From NCBI GenBank assembly GCA_048201975.1, contig DBFBGQ010000030.1, positions 1 through 15,525 of the forward strand: a stretch of 15,525 nt of DNA, written 5' to 3'. Below, piece by piece: positions 1 through 6,083 of the stretch (positions are counted from its first letter, which is position 1; each line of letters begins with the position of its first letter). Below the pieces are notes generated by a model that searched no databases, was not told the DNA's origin, and saw only the letters and a program-made list of their open reading frames with translations. The stretch is from Egerieenecus sp048201975. GTDB taxonomy: Bacteria; Bacillota; Clostridia; Christensenellales; Aristaeellaceae. Position numbers and translations under genes: made by a program.

Positions 1-1
1 C

Positions 2-163
2 CTGAAGGACACCTGGATGATCGACTTCATCACCGGCGCCAAGGATGTGGACGCTGATTGGGACGCCTACATCGCCGAGATGAACGCTTCCGGTCTGGAA
101 GAAATGGTGCAGGAAGCCCGCGAATGGTATGCTTCCTCTCAGGCTGAGGCTGCCGCCGAGTAA
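2..163 (+). CDS. C-terminal end of a probable ABC sugar-type extracellular solute-binding protein (partial)
   Basis: Only the last 53 codons are in the window; the frame is open from the left edge to a TAA at 161-163. The visible tail contains WMIDFITGAKDVDADWDAYI, then a stretch ending in SGLEEMVQ and an Ala/Glu-rich end. The pattern 'F-I-T-G, acidic residues, W-D-x-Y, short helix, small residue-G-hydrophobic-E' is typical of the C-terminus of lipoprotein-type family 1 extracellular solute-binding proteins, which capture sugars or oligosaccharides outside the cell for an ABC importer. The family call rests on this tail only; the signal peptide and binding domain lie outside the window. It is followed at once by a strong terminator, so it ends its own operon. 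It could supply substrate to the enzymes encoded downstream, but that is inference from position. Confidence 0.6.
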   Translation: MKDTWMIDFITGAKDVDADWDAYIAEMNASGLEEMVQEAREWYASSQAEAAAE

Positions 164-181
164 TCCTAACTGAATGCCTGC

Positions 182-215
182 GTCCCCGCTGCAATTTTGC
201 GGCGGGGACCTTTTT
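182..215 (+). terminator. Rho-independent terminator of the solute-binding protein operon
   Basis: GTCCCCGC (182-189) pairs with GCGGGGAC (202-209). The stem extends inward through TGCAA/TTGCG with one T-G wobble, leaving a very short AT-rich loop. It is followed by CTTTTT (210-215). It starts 18 nt after the stop at 161-163. Confidence 0.9.
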
Positions 216-230
216 GTGCCTACCGGTATG

Positions 231-273
231 CAAAAGCGCGCCCGCGTTCCCTTGCCGGGAGCGTGGGCGCGCT
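231..273 (-). terminator. Intrinsic terminator on the minus strand (distal hairpin of copy 1) for the GH105-type gene
   Basis: This is a 17-bp GC-rich hairpin (arms 235-251 and 257-273, two G-T wobbles, 5-nt loop). Read on the minus strand it is followed by TTTTGCATACC (AAAA at 232-235 on the plus strand), as expected for a terminator serving the minus-strand gene at 541-1581. The twin hairpin at 490-528, next to that gene's stop, has no T-run. This suggests the repeat core split an original terminator and duplicated its hairpin. Confidence 0.65.
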
Positions 274-528
274 CGGACTGCTGAAAAAGGCACGCTTTTT
301 GCACCAGCATAAAAAAGAAACTTTCGGCTTCCTAACCTGCGGAAGTTTCATCGCGCATGGGGTCCGAAGGTTTCCAAAGGGCGATCGGAAAGCCCTTTGG
401 TCGCCTCCGCAGAGGCGAAATCCTCTGCGTCTGCAAGAATACATCGAATAACTTGCAAAAAAAAAGTAGAATACTTTGTCAACATGCTGAGCGCGCCCGC
501 GTTCCCTTACCGGGAGCGTGGGCGCGCT
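235..528. repeat. Structured MITE-like repeat, copy 1, with a duplicated terminator hairpin at both ends
   Basis: A core of about 216 bp (274-489) is bounded by two near-identical 39-nt hairpins (235-273 and 490-528, differing only in the loop at 254 G / 509 A). The core matches copy 2 at 15141-15363, including 67 identical nt (357-423 = 15227-15293). Its ends are imperfect inverted repeats: TCGGACTGCTGAAAAAG at the left and, on the other strand, TCAGCATGTTGACAAAG at the right. Inside are stems AAAAAG/CTTTTT (284-289/295-300), GAAACTTTC/GGAAGTTTC (317-325/341-349), CCAAAGGGC/GCCCTTTGG (374-382/392-400), TCGCCTC/GAGGCGA with a CGCA loop (401-407/412-418) and TGCAAG/CTTGCA (432-437/452-457). 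There is no convincing gene inside; short open frames here are not conserved. The hairpins appear to belong to the terminator of the minus-strand hydrolase, so the core probably inserted into it. Whether the core is a transposon-derived element or an RNA gene cannot be settled from two copies. Confidence 0.75.
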
Positions 529-540
529 GCGCAAAGCGGC

Positions 541-1581
541 TTATTCCGCAAACTTTTCCGTAAGCATCAGGAAGGTCAAGCCCTGGCCGTATGCCGTGGG
601 CTGAATGGGAATGGTGCGATAGAAATCCTGTGTCCAGCCCATGGGCGTGCCGTAGGATACGCCGCCCACGGTGCCGTCCTCCGCCACCTGCGCCAGAACG
701 CCCTGCAGCGCCTTTTCGCCTGCGGCGCGGCACTCCGCGTCCAGCAACTCCAGCCTGGCTCCCTTTAGCAGGCCGTAGGCAATGGCCGCGCTGGCGGAGG
801 TCTCCAGGTAGCTGTCCGGCTGGTCCAGCAGGGTGTGCCACAGCCCGCTTTCCGGATCCTGCACATGGAGCAGCGCCTTGCACTGCTCCTGCCAGGTGGT
901 GAGGATCATCCGACGGACAGGGCCATCGGCAATCCATTCTGCGAAATCCACCGCGCAGGCAGTGAACCAGCTGTTGCCCCGAGCCCAATAGGCTTGCCCA
1001 AAGTGGTGGCGGCCCTGGAAACAATAGCCATGGTACCACAACCCGGTTTTGGGGCTGTGGAGGTATTTGATGTGCAGCAGGAATTGATACTCGGCCTCCT
1101 GCTTCATATCCTCCCGGCCCAGGGCGTCGCCGGCCTGGTAGAGGAACAGGCAGGTCATGTACAGGGTATCGTCCCAGAGCTGTTGCTCATTGACGTCGTC
1201 GGAGGTAATATGCTGCAATCCGCCCTCCTGGGTGCGGGGCATCTGCGTCATGACCCACTCGCTCCACTCTTCGATGATGGGGCGGTAGGTCTCGTCGCCG
1301 GTTTCCTTGTACAGCAGCGTCATGCCCAGCATGGGTGCCATGGTGTTCACGTTCTTGGGCGGGAGTCCCTTGGCCAGGTGACGGGCATACCAGGCGCGCA
1401 TGTCTTCGAGGGTTTGATGATTGCCAGTGGCCTTGTATAGCTTGAACATGGCGTAGATGGCCACGCCCTGGGGCCACTCCCAGGTGTCCAGTGTCAGATG
1501 ATCATGCACGTCGCCGGTGCCGCGGTTGTGCTGCAGCTTTCCTAGCACGCGCTGGGATATTTCCAGATAGTCCGTATGCAT
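541..1581 (-). CDS. Unsaturated rhamnogalacturonyl/uronyl hydrolase, glycoside hydrolase family 105 (GH88/GH105 clan)
   Basis: This 346-residue protein has no signal peptide and is probably cytoplasmic. GH105/GH88 enzymes hydrate the 4,5-double bond of unsaturated uronic acids left by polysaccharide lyases, releasing the neighbouring sugar. Visible family features are W-E-W-P-Q-G-V near residues 34-40, N-T-M-A-P-M-L near 79-85, QLWDDTLYM (134-142, with D138 matching the catalytic Asp of the YteR type), YWARGNSW (198-205), SYLETSASAAIAYGLLKG (257-274), and the C-terminal YGTPMG and YGQG motifs (310-315, 331-334). Length is slightly under the usual 360-380. The start is ATG 1581-1579, with a GGAGGG Shine-Dalgarno on the minus strand (1588-1593). 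It is divergent from the inositol operon and shares its promoter gap. The fold family is secure. The natural substrate (pectin-derived or another unsaturated uronyl glycoside) cannot be read from the sequence. Confidence 0.88.
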   Translation of the reverse strand: MHTDYLEISQRVLGKLQHNRGTGDVHDHLTLDTWEWPQGVAIYAMFKLYKATGNHQTLEDMRAWYARHLAKGLPPKNVNTMAPMLGMTLLYKETGDETYRPIIEEWSEWVMTQMPRTQEGGLQHITSDDVNEQQLWDDTLYMTCLFLYQAGDALGREDMKQEAEYQFLLHIKYLHSPKTGLWYHGYCFQGRHHFGQAYWARGNSWFTACAVDFAEWIADGPVRRMILTTWQEQCKALLHVQDPESGLWHTLLDQPDSYLETSASAAIAYGLLKGARLELLDAECRAAGEKALQGVLAQVAEDGTVGGVSYGTPMGWTQDFYRTIPIQPTAYGQGLTFLMLTEKFAE

Positions 1582-1623
1582 GCAAATCCCTCCAAACTGT
1601 GATTGAGGTGTTTTCTAATTCAA

Positions 1624-1652
1624 ATTATACCAAACCAAAATGAGAAATTCAA
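1624..1652 (-). promoter_or_regulatory. Sigma-A-like promoter of the GH105-type gene
   Basis: On the minus strand, -35 TTGAAT (1652-1647) is followed after exactly 17 bp by a perfect -10 TATAAT (1629-1624). This lies about 43 bp before the ATG at 1581. Confidence 0.75.
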
Positions 1653-1710
1653 CAATAAAATGTATCATTATATCCAAAATATGACCATATAACGCTTTAC
1701 TTTTGGTGAT
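1632..1710. promoter_or_regulatory. Candidate operator region with repeated CCAAAA motifs
   Basis: CCAAAAT occurs at 1635-1641 and 1674-1680. The inverted form CTTTTGG lies at 1700-1706, within the -35 region of the operon promoter, and the first copy lies in the spacer of the divergent promoter. The B. subtilis IolR 11-mer consensus (WRAYCAADARD, recalled from the literature) is matched at 10 of 11 positions by AAACCAAAATG (1632-1642) and by TCACCAAAAGT on the minus strand (1711-1701). The placement suits repression of both divergent genes by the DeoR-family protein. The motifs are short and AT-rich, so chance is possible. Confidence 0.4.
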
Positions 1711-1724
1711 GATTATTGTAAAAT
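1696..1724 (+). promoter_or_regulatory. Sigma-A-like promoter of the regulator/inositol operon
   Basis: -35 TTTACT (1696-1701), 17-bp spacer, -10 TAAAAT (1719-1724). It lies 32 bp upstream of the regulator start at 1757 and is the only promoter-like site in the AT-rich gap pointing toward the operon. It partly overlaps the CTTTTGG sequence at 1700-1706, a possible repressor half-site. Confidence 0.65.
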
Positions 1725-1756
1725 GGAATAGAAAGGATAGCGTGGAGAGGATTTAT

Positions 1757-2515
1757 ATGCGCAACGACCGTTTATTGGAGATGGAAAAGGTCATCGAGCA
1801 ATCGGGAACGATCTCCATGACCGAATTATGTGATTTATTTCGTGTGTCGATGAATACGGTGCGCCGGGACGTGGCGGAGCTACGCCGCCGGGGCGACGTG
1901 GAAAAAGTATATGGCGGGGTGTGCGCCGTGGAGAACGGCGGCGGCGTGTTGCGCCCCTTTGCGGAGCGCCAGGCCACCGCCGACGCGGCGAAGCGGGCCA
2001 TCTGCCGGGAGGCGGCGAAGCTGCTGGAGGATGGGGACGTGGTGTTTGTGGATTCCGGCACCACCATGATCCACCTGGTGGATAATTTGGCCAACCGGCA
2101 GGAACTGACCATTATCACCAACAATCTCGCCCTGGTGCAGCAGGCCATTCCCTATGAAAATTTGCGGATGATTGTGTTGCCGGGCCAATTGCGGCGCAAG
2201 ACCAATTCCCTTACGGGAATGGAGACGGTGCGCGCGCTGCGGCAATACAACATCCGCAAGGCGTTCCTGGCGGCCACGGGGTCCACGCTCACGGGGGTGA
2301 CCAACTCCTCCCCCCAGGAGTATGAGATCAAGCGCACCGCGCTGGAATGCAGCAGCCAGCGCATCCTGCTGCTGTGCAAGGAAAAGTTCGGTCACGCAGG
2401 ATTGATGACTTATGCGGACTTTCAGGATTTCCAATATATCGTAACGGATCAAATGCTGGACGAACCCTACGCGGAAGCGGTCAAACGGGCGGGCGCCAAG
2501 GTGCTCGCCCCCTGA
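1757..2515 (+). CDS. iolR: DeoR-family transcriptional regulator, probable inositol-operon repressor
   Basis: The product is 252 residues, the usual DeoR length. The N-terminal winged helix-turn-helix (about residues 5-55) carries TISMTELCDLFRVSMNTVRR followed by D-V-A-E-L and the wing V-Y-G-G-V (51-55). The C-terminal sugar-phosphate isomerase-like effector domain shows VFVDSGTT (96-103), T-N-N-L (121-124), GQLRRKTNSLTG (143-154), CKEKFG (207-212) and V-T-D (229-231). Such proteins usually repress adjacent sugar operons and are released by a phosphorylated intermediate; for inositol that is 2-deoxy-5-keto-gluconate 6-phosphate. ATG 1757 is chosen over an upstream in-frame ATG at 1703. It has GGAGAGG at 1744-1750, the family N-terminus begins here, and the upstream start would overlap the promoter. 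It is the first gene of the operon. The assignment as the inositol regulator is from context. Confidence 0.85.
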   Translation: MRNDRLLEMEKVIEQSGTISMTELCDLFRVSMNTVRRDVAELRRRGDVEKVYGGVCAVENGGGVLRPFAERQATADAAKRAICREAAKLLEDGDVVFVDSGTTMIHLVDNLANRQELTIITNNLALVQQAIPYENLRMIVLPGQLRRKTNSLTGMETVRALRQYNIRKAFLAATGSTLTGVTNSSPQEYEIKRTALECSSQRILLLCKEKFGHAGLMTYADFQDFQYIVTDQMLDEPYAEAVKRAGAKVLAP

Positions 2516-2566
2516 CCGGGAGGCGGGTTTGGAAGGGAAAAACAATTGAAAGGCAGGTGGGACGAA

Positions 2567-3394
2567 TTGGCACTGGCCAACTTGAGGGACCTGTTGCGGC
2601 AGGCGGAGGAACAGAAACGGGCGGTGGGCGCATTCAACGTCTCCAGCATCGAAATGATGTGCGGGGTGCTGCGCGCCGCCCAGGAGCTGCAAACCCCGGT
2701 GATTCTTCAGGTGGCGCAGATACGGCTGGCCACCACGCCCTTGCCGCTGCTGGGCCGCGCCATGTACGAGGCGGCGTGCCGGGCGGAGGTCCCGGTGGCC
2801 CTGCACCTGGACCACGGCACAACCATGGATTGCATTCAACAGGCGCTGGACCTGGGCTTCACCTCGGTGATGTTTGACGGGTCCGCGCTGGAGATGGCCG
2901 AAAACATCGCCCGGACCCAGCAGGTCAAGAAGATTGCGGCGTCCTACGGCGCGGCGGTGGAGGCGGAGATCGGCAACCTGGGCCGCACGGAAACGGGGGA
3001 GGAGACCGTGGCCGCCTATACCAACCCGGCGGACGCCATCGTCTTTGCCCGGGAGACCGGCGTGGATGCCCTGGCGGTGGCCATCGGCAACGCCCACGGC
3101 GTTTACGCGGGCACGCCCACCTTTCACTTTGAGGTGCTGGACGCGGTGCATGCCGGGTGCGATACGCCTTTGGTGCTCCACGGCGGCACGGGTTCCAGCG
3201 AGCGGAACTTCCGCCATTGTATTGCCAGCGGCGTGCGCAAGATCAACATTGCCACGGCAATTTTTCAGGCGTCCGCTCGGGCGGCGCACGCGGTGGTGGC
3301 TGACGACTGGTTCTCCATGTCCCGGGCCATCACCGATGCGGTGGCCGACGTGGCCAGGGAACACATACGCATCTTCGGAAGGGCATCATCATAG
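2567..3394 (+). CDS. iolJ: Class II (zinc) ketose-bisphosphate aldolase, probable 6-phospho-5-dehydro-2-deoxy-D-gluconate aldolase
   Basis: The expected reaction is cleavage of 2-deoxy-5-keto-D-gluconate 6-phosphate to DHAP and malonate semialdehyde, the sixth inositol-degradation step. Class II features are VGAFNV (20-25), LHLDHGTT (79-86: catalytic D82 and zinc ligand H83), VMFDGSALE (101-109), VEAEIGNLG (131-139), AVAIGNAHGVY (170-180, zinc H177) and PLVLHGGTG (201-209, zinc H205), then V-R-K-I-N-I-A-T. The sequence resembles the GatY/KbaY tagatose-bisphosphate aldolases as much as IolJ, so the substrate is assigned from its place before iolC. The start is uncertain because there is no ATG. 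TTG 2567 gives the family-like N-terminus MALANLRDLL with AGGTGG upstream (275 residues). TTG 2546 with GGAAGGG upstream would add 7 residues. The predicted location is cytoplasmic. Confidence 0.85.
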   Translation: MALANLRDLLRQAEEQKRAVGAFNVSSIEMMCGVLRAAQELQTPVILQVAQIRLATTPLPLLGRAMYEAACRAEVPVALHLDHGTTMDCIQQALDLGFTSVMFDGSALEMAENIARTQQVKKIAASYGAAVEAEIGNLGRTETGEETVAAYTNPADAIVFARETGVDALAVAIGNAHGVYAGTPTFHFEVLDAVHAGCDTPLVLHGGTGSSERNFRHCIASGVRKINIATAIFQASARAAHAVVADDWFSMSRAITDAVADVAREHIRIFGRASS

Positions 3395-3409
3395 AAAGGA
3401 GCGTTTCCC

Positions 3410-4417
3410 ATGCTGTTTACTCAGGAGGCACGCCCGCTGGACATCATTCCAGTGGGGCGGATTGCCATCGACTTCAATCCCACGGACATGAACCGCCCCC
3501 TGTCCCAGAGCGAGCATTTCAACAAATACCTGGGCGGTAGCCCGGCCAACATTGCCGTAGGCATGGCCCGGCTGGGGCGCAAGGTGGGCTTTCTGGCCCG
3601 GATCAGCGACGATGCCTTTGGCGACTTTGTGGAGGGCTTCTTCCGCAACGAGGGCATTGACGTGAGCCATGTGAAGCGCTGCGTCCATGGCGAAAAGCTG
3701 GGCCTGACCTTTACGGAGATTCTGTCGCCCACCCAGTCCAGCATCCTGATGTACCGGGAGGGCGTGGCGGACCTGATGCTCCATCCGGACGATGTGGACG
3801 AGGCCTATGTGGCGTCCAGCAAGTCGCTGCTCATCAGCGGCACGAGCCTGTGCTGCAGCCCCACCCGGGAGGCGGCGCTGAAGGCCCTGACCTATGCGCT
3901 GAAAAACGGCGTAACGGTGATCTTCGACGCGGATTATCGGGCCTACACCTGGAAGAACCAGGACGAGATCTCCATTTATACCAGCCTGGTGGCCCAGAAG
4001 AGCGACATCATTCTGGGCTCCCGGGAGGAATTCGACCTGATGGAGCGGCTGCTGGGCCTGGACGGCACGGATCAGGCCAGCGCAGCCTATTGGCTGGGCC
4101 AGGGGGCCAAGCTGCTGGTGATCAAGCACGGCAAGGAAGGCTCCATGGCGTACACCGCCGGGGAGCGCTGGCAGGTGAAGCCCTTCCCCGTGGCGGCCAT
4201 GAAGGGCTTTGGCGGAGGAGACGGCTACGCATCCGCATGCCTGCACGGGCTGATGACCGGGCGGAGCCTCCCGGACGCCCTGGAAATGGGCAGCGCCTCG
4301 GCGGCCATGCTGGTGGCCAGCCATGCCTGCTCCAAGGATATGCCTTCCCAGGAGGCGCTGGAGGCCTTCATCCAGGAGAAGAAGGCGCAGCACGGCACCA
4401 TGGTTAGCCGCCTGTGA
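3410..4417 (+). CDS. iolC: 5-dehydro-2-deoxygluconokinase (PfkB family)
   Basis: This enzyme phosphorylates 2-deoxy-5-keto-D-gluconate at O6 using ATP, the fifth inositol-degradation step. The 335-residue ribokinase/PfkB-fold protein has the N-terminal G-R-I-A-I-D-F-N-P segment (16-24), the substrate-side glycine motif GGSPANIAVGMARLG (42-56), D-A-D-Y-R near 173-177 and N-x-x-E-like S-R-E-E-F near 204-208. The catalytic loop is KGFGGGDGYASA (265-276) with base D271. The canonical PfkB loop is G-A-G-D; here it is G-G-G-D, keeping the Asp. ATG 3410 is preceded by AAAGGAG. It starts 15 nt after the aldolase stop, so the two are very probably cotranscribed. The DUF2090 C-terminal extension seen in some IolC proteins is absent. 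Confidence 0.9.
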   Translation: MLFTQEARPLDIIPVGRIAIDFNPTDMNRPLSQSEHFNKYLGGSPANIAVGMARLGRKVGFLARISDDAFGDFVEGFFRNEGIDVSHVKRCVHGEKLGLTFTEILSPTQSSILMYREGVADLMLHPDDVDEAYVASSKSLLISGTSLCCSPTREAALKALTYALKNGVTVIFDADYRAYTWKNQDEISIYTSLVAQKSDIILGSREEFDLMERLLGLDGTDQASAAYWLGQGAKLLVIKHGKEGSMAYTAGERWQVKPFPVAAMKGFGGGDGYASACLHGLMTGRSLPDALEMGSASAAMLVASHACSKDMPSQEALEAFIQEKKAQHGTMVSRL

Positions 4418-4472
4418 GCCGGCGGCCTGCTTGGAAATATGCACAGCGACACAGCAAAGGAGCGATACGCAC

Positions 4473-5975
4473 ATGCAAACCCTGAAGCCTTTCATCAACG
4501 GTCAGTTTATTGATTCCGTATCCACCAAGTACAACAAGATCTTCGATCCCTCCACCGGCGAGCAGATCGCCCAGGTGCCTGCCTGCACCAAGGAAGAGGT
4601 CGAAATGGCCATTCAGGCTGCGAAGGCTGCTTATCCTGCCTGGAGCAATACCCCTGTGCGCAAGCGCGCCCAGCTGATGCTTCGGCTGCGGGAACTGATC
4701 GTCCGGGATATGGACGCCCTGACCCTGCTGTGCGCCACCGAGAACGGTAAGACCCTGCCCGAGGCGGCGGGCGACGTGGGCAAGGCGCTGGAAATGACCG
4801 AGCTGGCCGCCAATGCCCCCATGCAGCTGATGGGCGATAGCCTGATGAACACCTCCACCGGTTACGATACCACCACTTACCGGGAGCCCCTGGGCGTGTT
4901 CGCGGGCATTGCGCCCTGGAATTTCCCGGCCATGATTCCCGTGGGCTGGATGGCGCCCCTGTGCATCGTCTGCGGCAACACCTTTGTGCTCAAGCCCGCC
5001 AGCACCACCCCCATGACCTGCCTGAAGTTTGCCGAGCTGTACAAGGAGGCGGGCTTCCCCGATGGCGTGCTGAACATCGTGCCCTGCTCCCGCACGGAGG
5101 CGGAGCTGCTGCTGAGCCACCCGGACATCAAGGGCATCTCCTTTGTGGGCAGCACTTCCGTGGGCCTGCATGTGTACCAGACCGCCGCCGCCAACGGCAA
5201 GCGGGTGCAGGCGCTGTGCGAAGCCAAGAACCATGCCCTCGTGCTCCGTGACGCGCCCCTGACCCGCACCGCGGCGGGCATCATGAACTCCGCCTTCGGT
5301 TGCGCGGGCGAGCGCTGCATGGCGCTGCCCGCGGTGGTGGTGGAGGACTGCATCGCCGACGCGCTGGTGGCTGAGCTGGTCCGCCTGTGCAAGGCGCAGG
5401 TCATTGGCCCTGCCTATGACAAAAAGAGCAAGCTGGGCCCCGTAGGCTCCGCGTCCCACATGAAGTTCATCACCGACTGGATCGCCAAGGGCGTGGAAGA
5501 GGGCGCGCAGCTGGTGCTGGACGGCCGCAATGTGAAGGTGCCCGGCTATGAGAACGGCTACTATGTGGGCCACACCATCTTTGACCATGTGACCCCCGAA
5601 ATGACCATCGGCCAGCGGGAGGTGTTCGGCCCTGTGCTGTGCATCAAGCGGGTCAAGGATTTTGAAGAGGGCCTGGCGCTGATGAACGCCAATCCCTTCG
5701 CCAACGGCAGCGTGATCTTCACCCAGAACGGCTACTATGCTCGTGAGTTCGCCCGCCGCACCGATGGCGGCATGGTGGGCGTCAACGTGGGCATTCCGGT
5801 GCCTTTCGGCGTCTTCTCCTTCACCGGGCACAAGCAGAGCTTCTTCGGCGACCTGCATTGCCACGGCAAGGATGCTTTCCGCTTCTACACGGAAACCAAG
5901 ACCGTCACCACCCGCTGGTTCGACGAGGAAGAGATGAAGAAGGAGCACGTGGACTCCTGGGACGGCTCGCTGTAA
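4473..5975 (+). CDS. iolA: CoA-acylating methylmalonate-semialdehyde / malonate-semialdehyde dehydrogenase
   Basis: IolA (MmsA) oxidises malonate semialdehyde with NAD+ and CoA, giving acetyl-CoA and CO2, the last step of inositol breakdown. The 500-residue ALDH-fold protein shows IAPWNFPAMI (146-155; N150), FVLKPAS (171-177), GISFVGSTSVG (221-231), FGCAGERCMALPAVVV (275-290) with catalytic C282, and QREVFGPVL (381-389). The segment A-K-N-H-A-L-V (251-257) is diagnostic of the CoA-dependent MmsA branch, which lacks the usual E-L-G-G-K and its general-base Glu. The two residues before it are C-E, where the relatives I recall have G-A or G-G. ATG 4473 is chosen because it has AAAGGAG at 4456-4462 and the family N-terminus K-P-F-I-N-G. 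A longer open frame starting at 4323 overlaps iolC and is rejected. Confidence 0.93.
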   Translation: MQTLKPFINGQFIDSVSTKYNKIFDPSTGEQIAQVPACTKEEVEMAIQAAKAAYPAWSNTPVRKRAQLMLRLRELIVRDMDALTLLCATENGKTLPEAAGDVGKALEMTELAANAPMQLMGDSLMNTSTGYDTTTYREPLGVFAGIAPWNFPAMIPVGWMAPLCIVCGNTFVLKPASTTPMTCLKFAELYKEAGFPDGVLNIVPCSRTEAELLLSHPDIKGISFVGSTSVGLHVYQTAAANGKRVQALCEAKNHALVLRDAPLTRTAAGIMNSAFGCAGERCMALPAVVVEDCIADALVAELVRLCKAQVIGPAYDKKSKLGPVGSASHMKFITDWIAKGVEEGAQLVLDGRNVKVPGYENGYYVGHTIFDHVTPEMTIGQREVFGPVLCIKRVKDFEEGLALMNANPFANGSVIFTQNGYYAREFARRTDGGMVGVNVGIPVPFGVFSFTGHKQSFFGDLHCHGKDAFRFYTETKTVTTRWFDEEEMKKEHVDSWDGSL

Positions 5976-5982
5976 GCAGGCG

Positions 5983-6013
5983 CGCGCGGGCTGGAAATCC
6001 TCCGGCCCGCGCG
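5983..6013 (+). other. Intercistronic GC-rich stem-loop after iolA
   Basis: CGCGCGGGCTGGA (5983-5995) pairs with TCCGGCCCGCGCG (6001-6013): 13 bp with one T-G wobble and a 5-nt loop. No T-run follows, so it is not a normal terminator. It may reduce read-through or protect the 3' end of the upstream mRNA. It lies in the widest gap of the inositol gene set, between iolA and iolG (108 nt). Confidence 0.6.
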
Positions 6014-6042
6014 GCCATGGCCGCTGAAACCTAATGATGCTT

Positions 6043-6059
6043 TGTGAAAAACGTTCACA
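6043..6059. promoter_or_regulatory. Palindrome upstream of iolG, possible protein-binding site
   Basis: TGTGAA (6043-6048) and TTCACA (6054-6059) form a perfect 6-bp inverted repeat around AAACG. It resembles a CRP-type or CcpA cre site but fits neither spacing. It ends 24 nt before the iolG start and could be an internal operator. No clear promoter accompanies it. Confidence 0.3.
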
Positions 6060-6083
6060 TTACGTAAGGAGGCTATCCATACC

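Noticed and set aside
477..482. TTGACA on the minus strand near the right end of both repeat copies, as a -35 box for an RNA
   Set aside because: No acceptable -10 lies 16-18 bp downstream in either copy. The match is part of the imperfect terminal inverted repeat.
274..489. Repeat core as a guide (omega-type) RNA belonging to the neighbouring IS200/IS605-like element
   Set aside because: Copy 1 has no IS605-type end beside it. The core is separated from the IS-like end by the terminator, and no TnpB or IscB gene is in the window.
197..563. Short open frames inside repeat copy 1, partly matched by ones in copy 2 (15043-15440)
   Set aside because: Similarity follows the nucleotide repeat. 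Frames differ in start, end and flanking residues, and none has a convincing ribosome-binding site.
1703..1756. Upstream in-frame ATG extending the DeoR regulator by 18 residues
   Set aside because: It would start inside the promoter, lacks a ribosome-binding site, and precedes the conserved family N-terminus at 1757.
4404..5948. 514-codon minus-strand open frame opposite iolA, and similar ones at 1880-3364 and 3389-4498
   Set aside because: The same antisense artefact. The plus-strand products carry full catalytic motifs, while the minus-strand translations show none.
6043..6059. CRP-type (TGTGA-N6-TCACA) or CcpA cre site upstream of iolG
   Set aside because: Spacing is N7 rather than N6 for CRP, and one base too long before the central CG for cre. 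Kept only as an unassigned palindrome.
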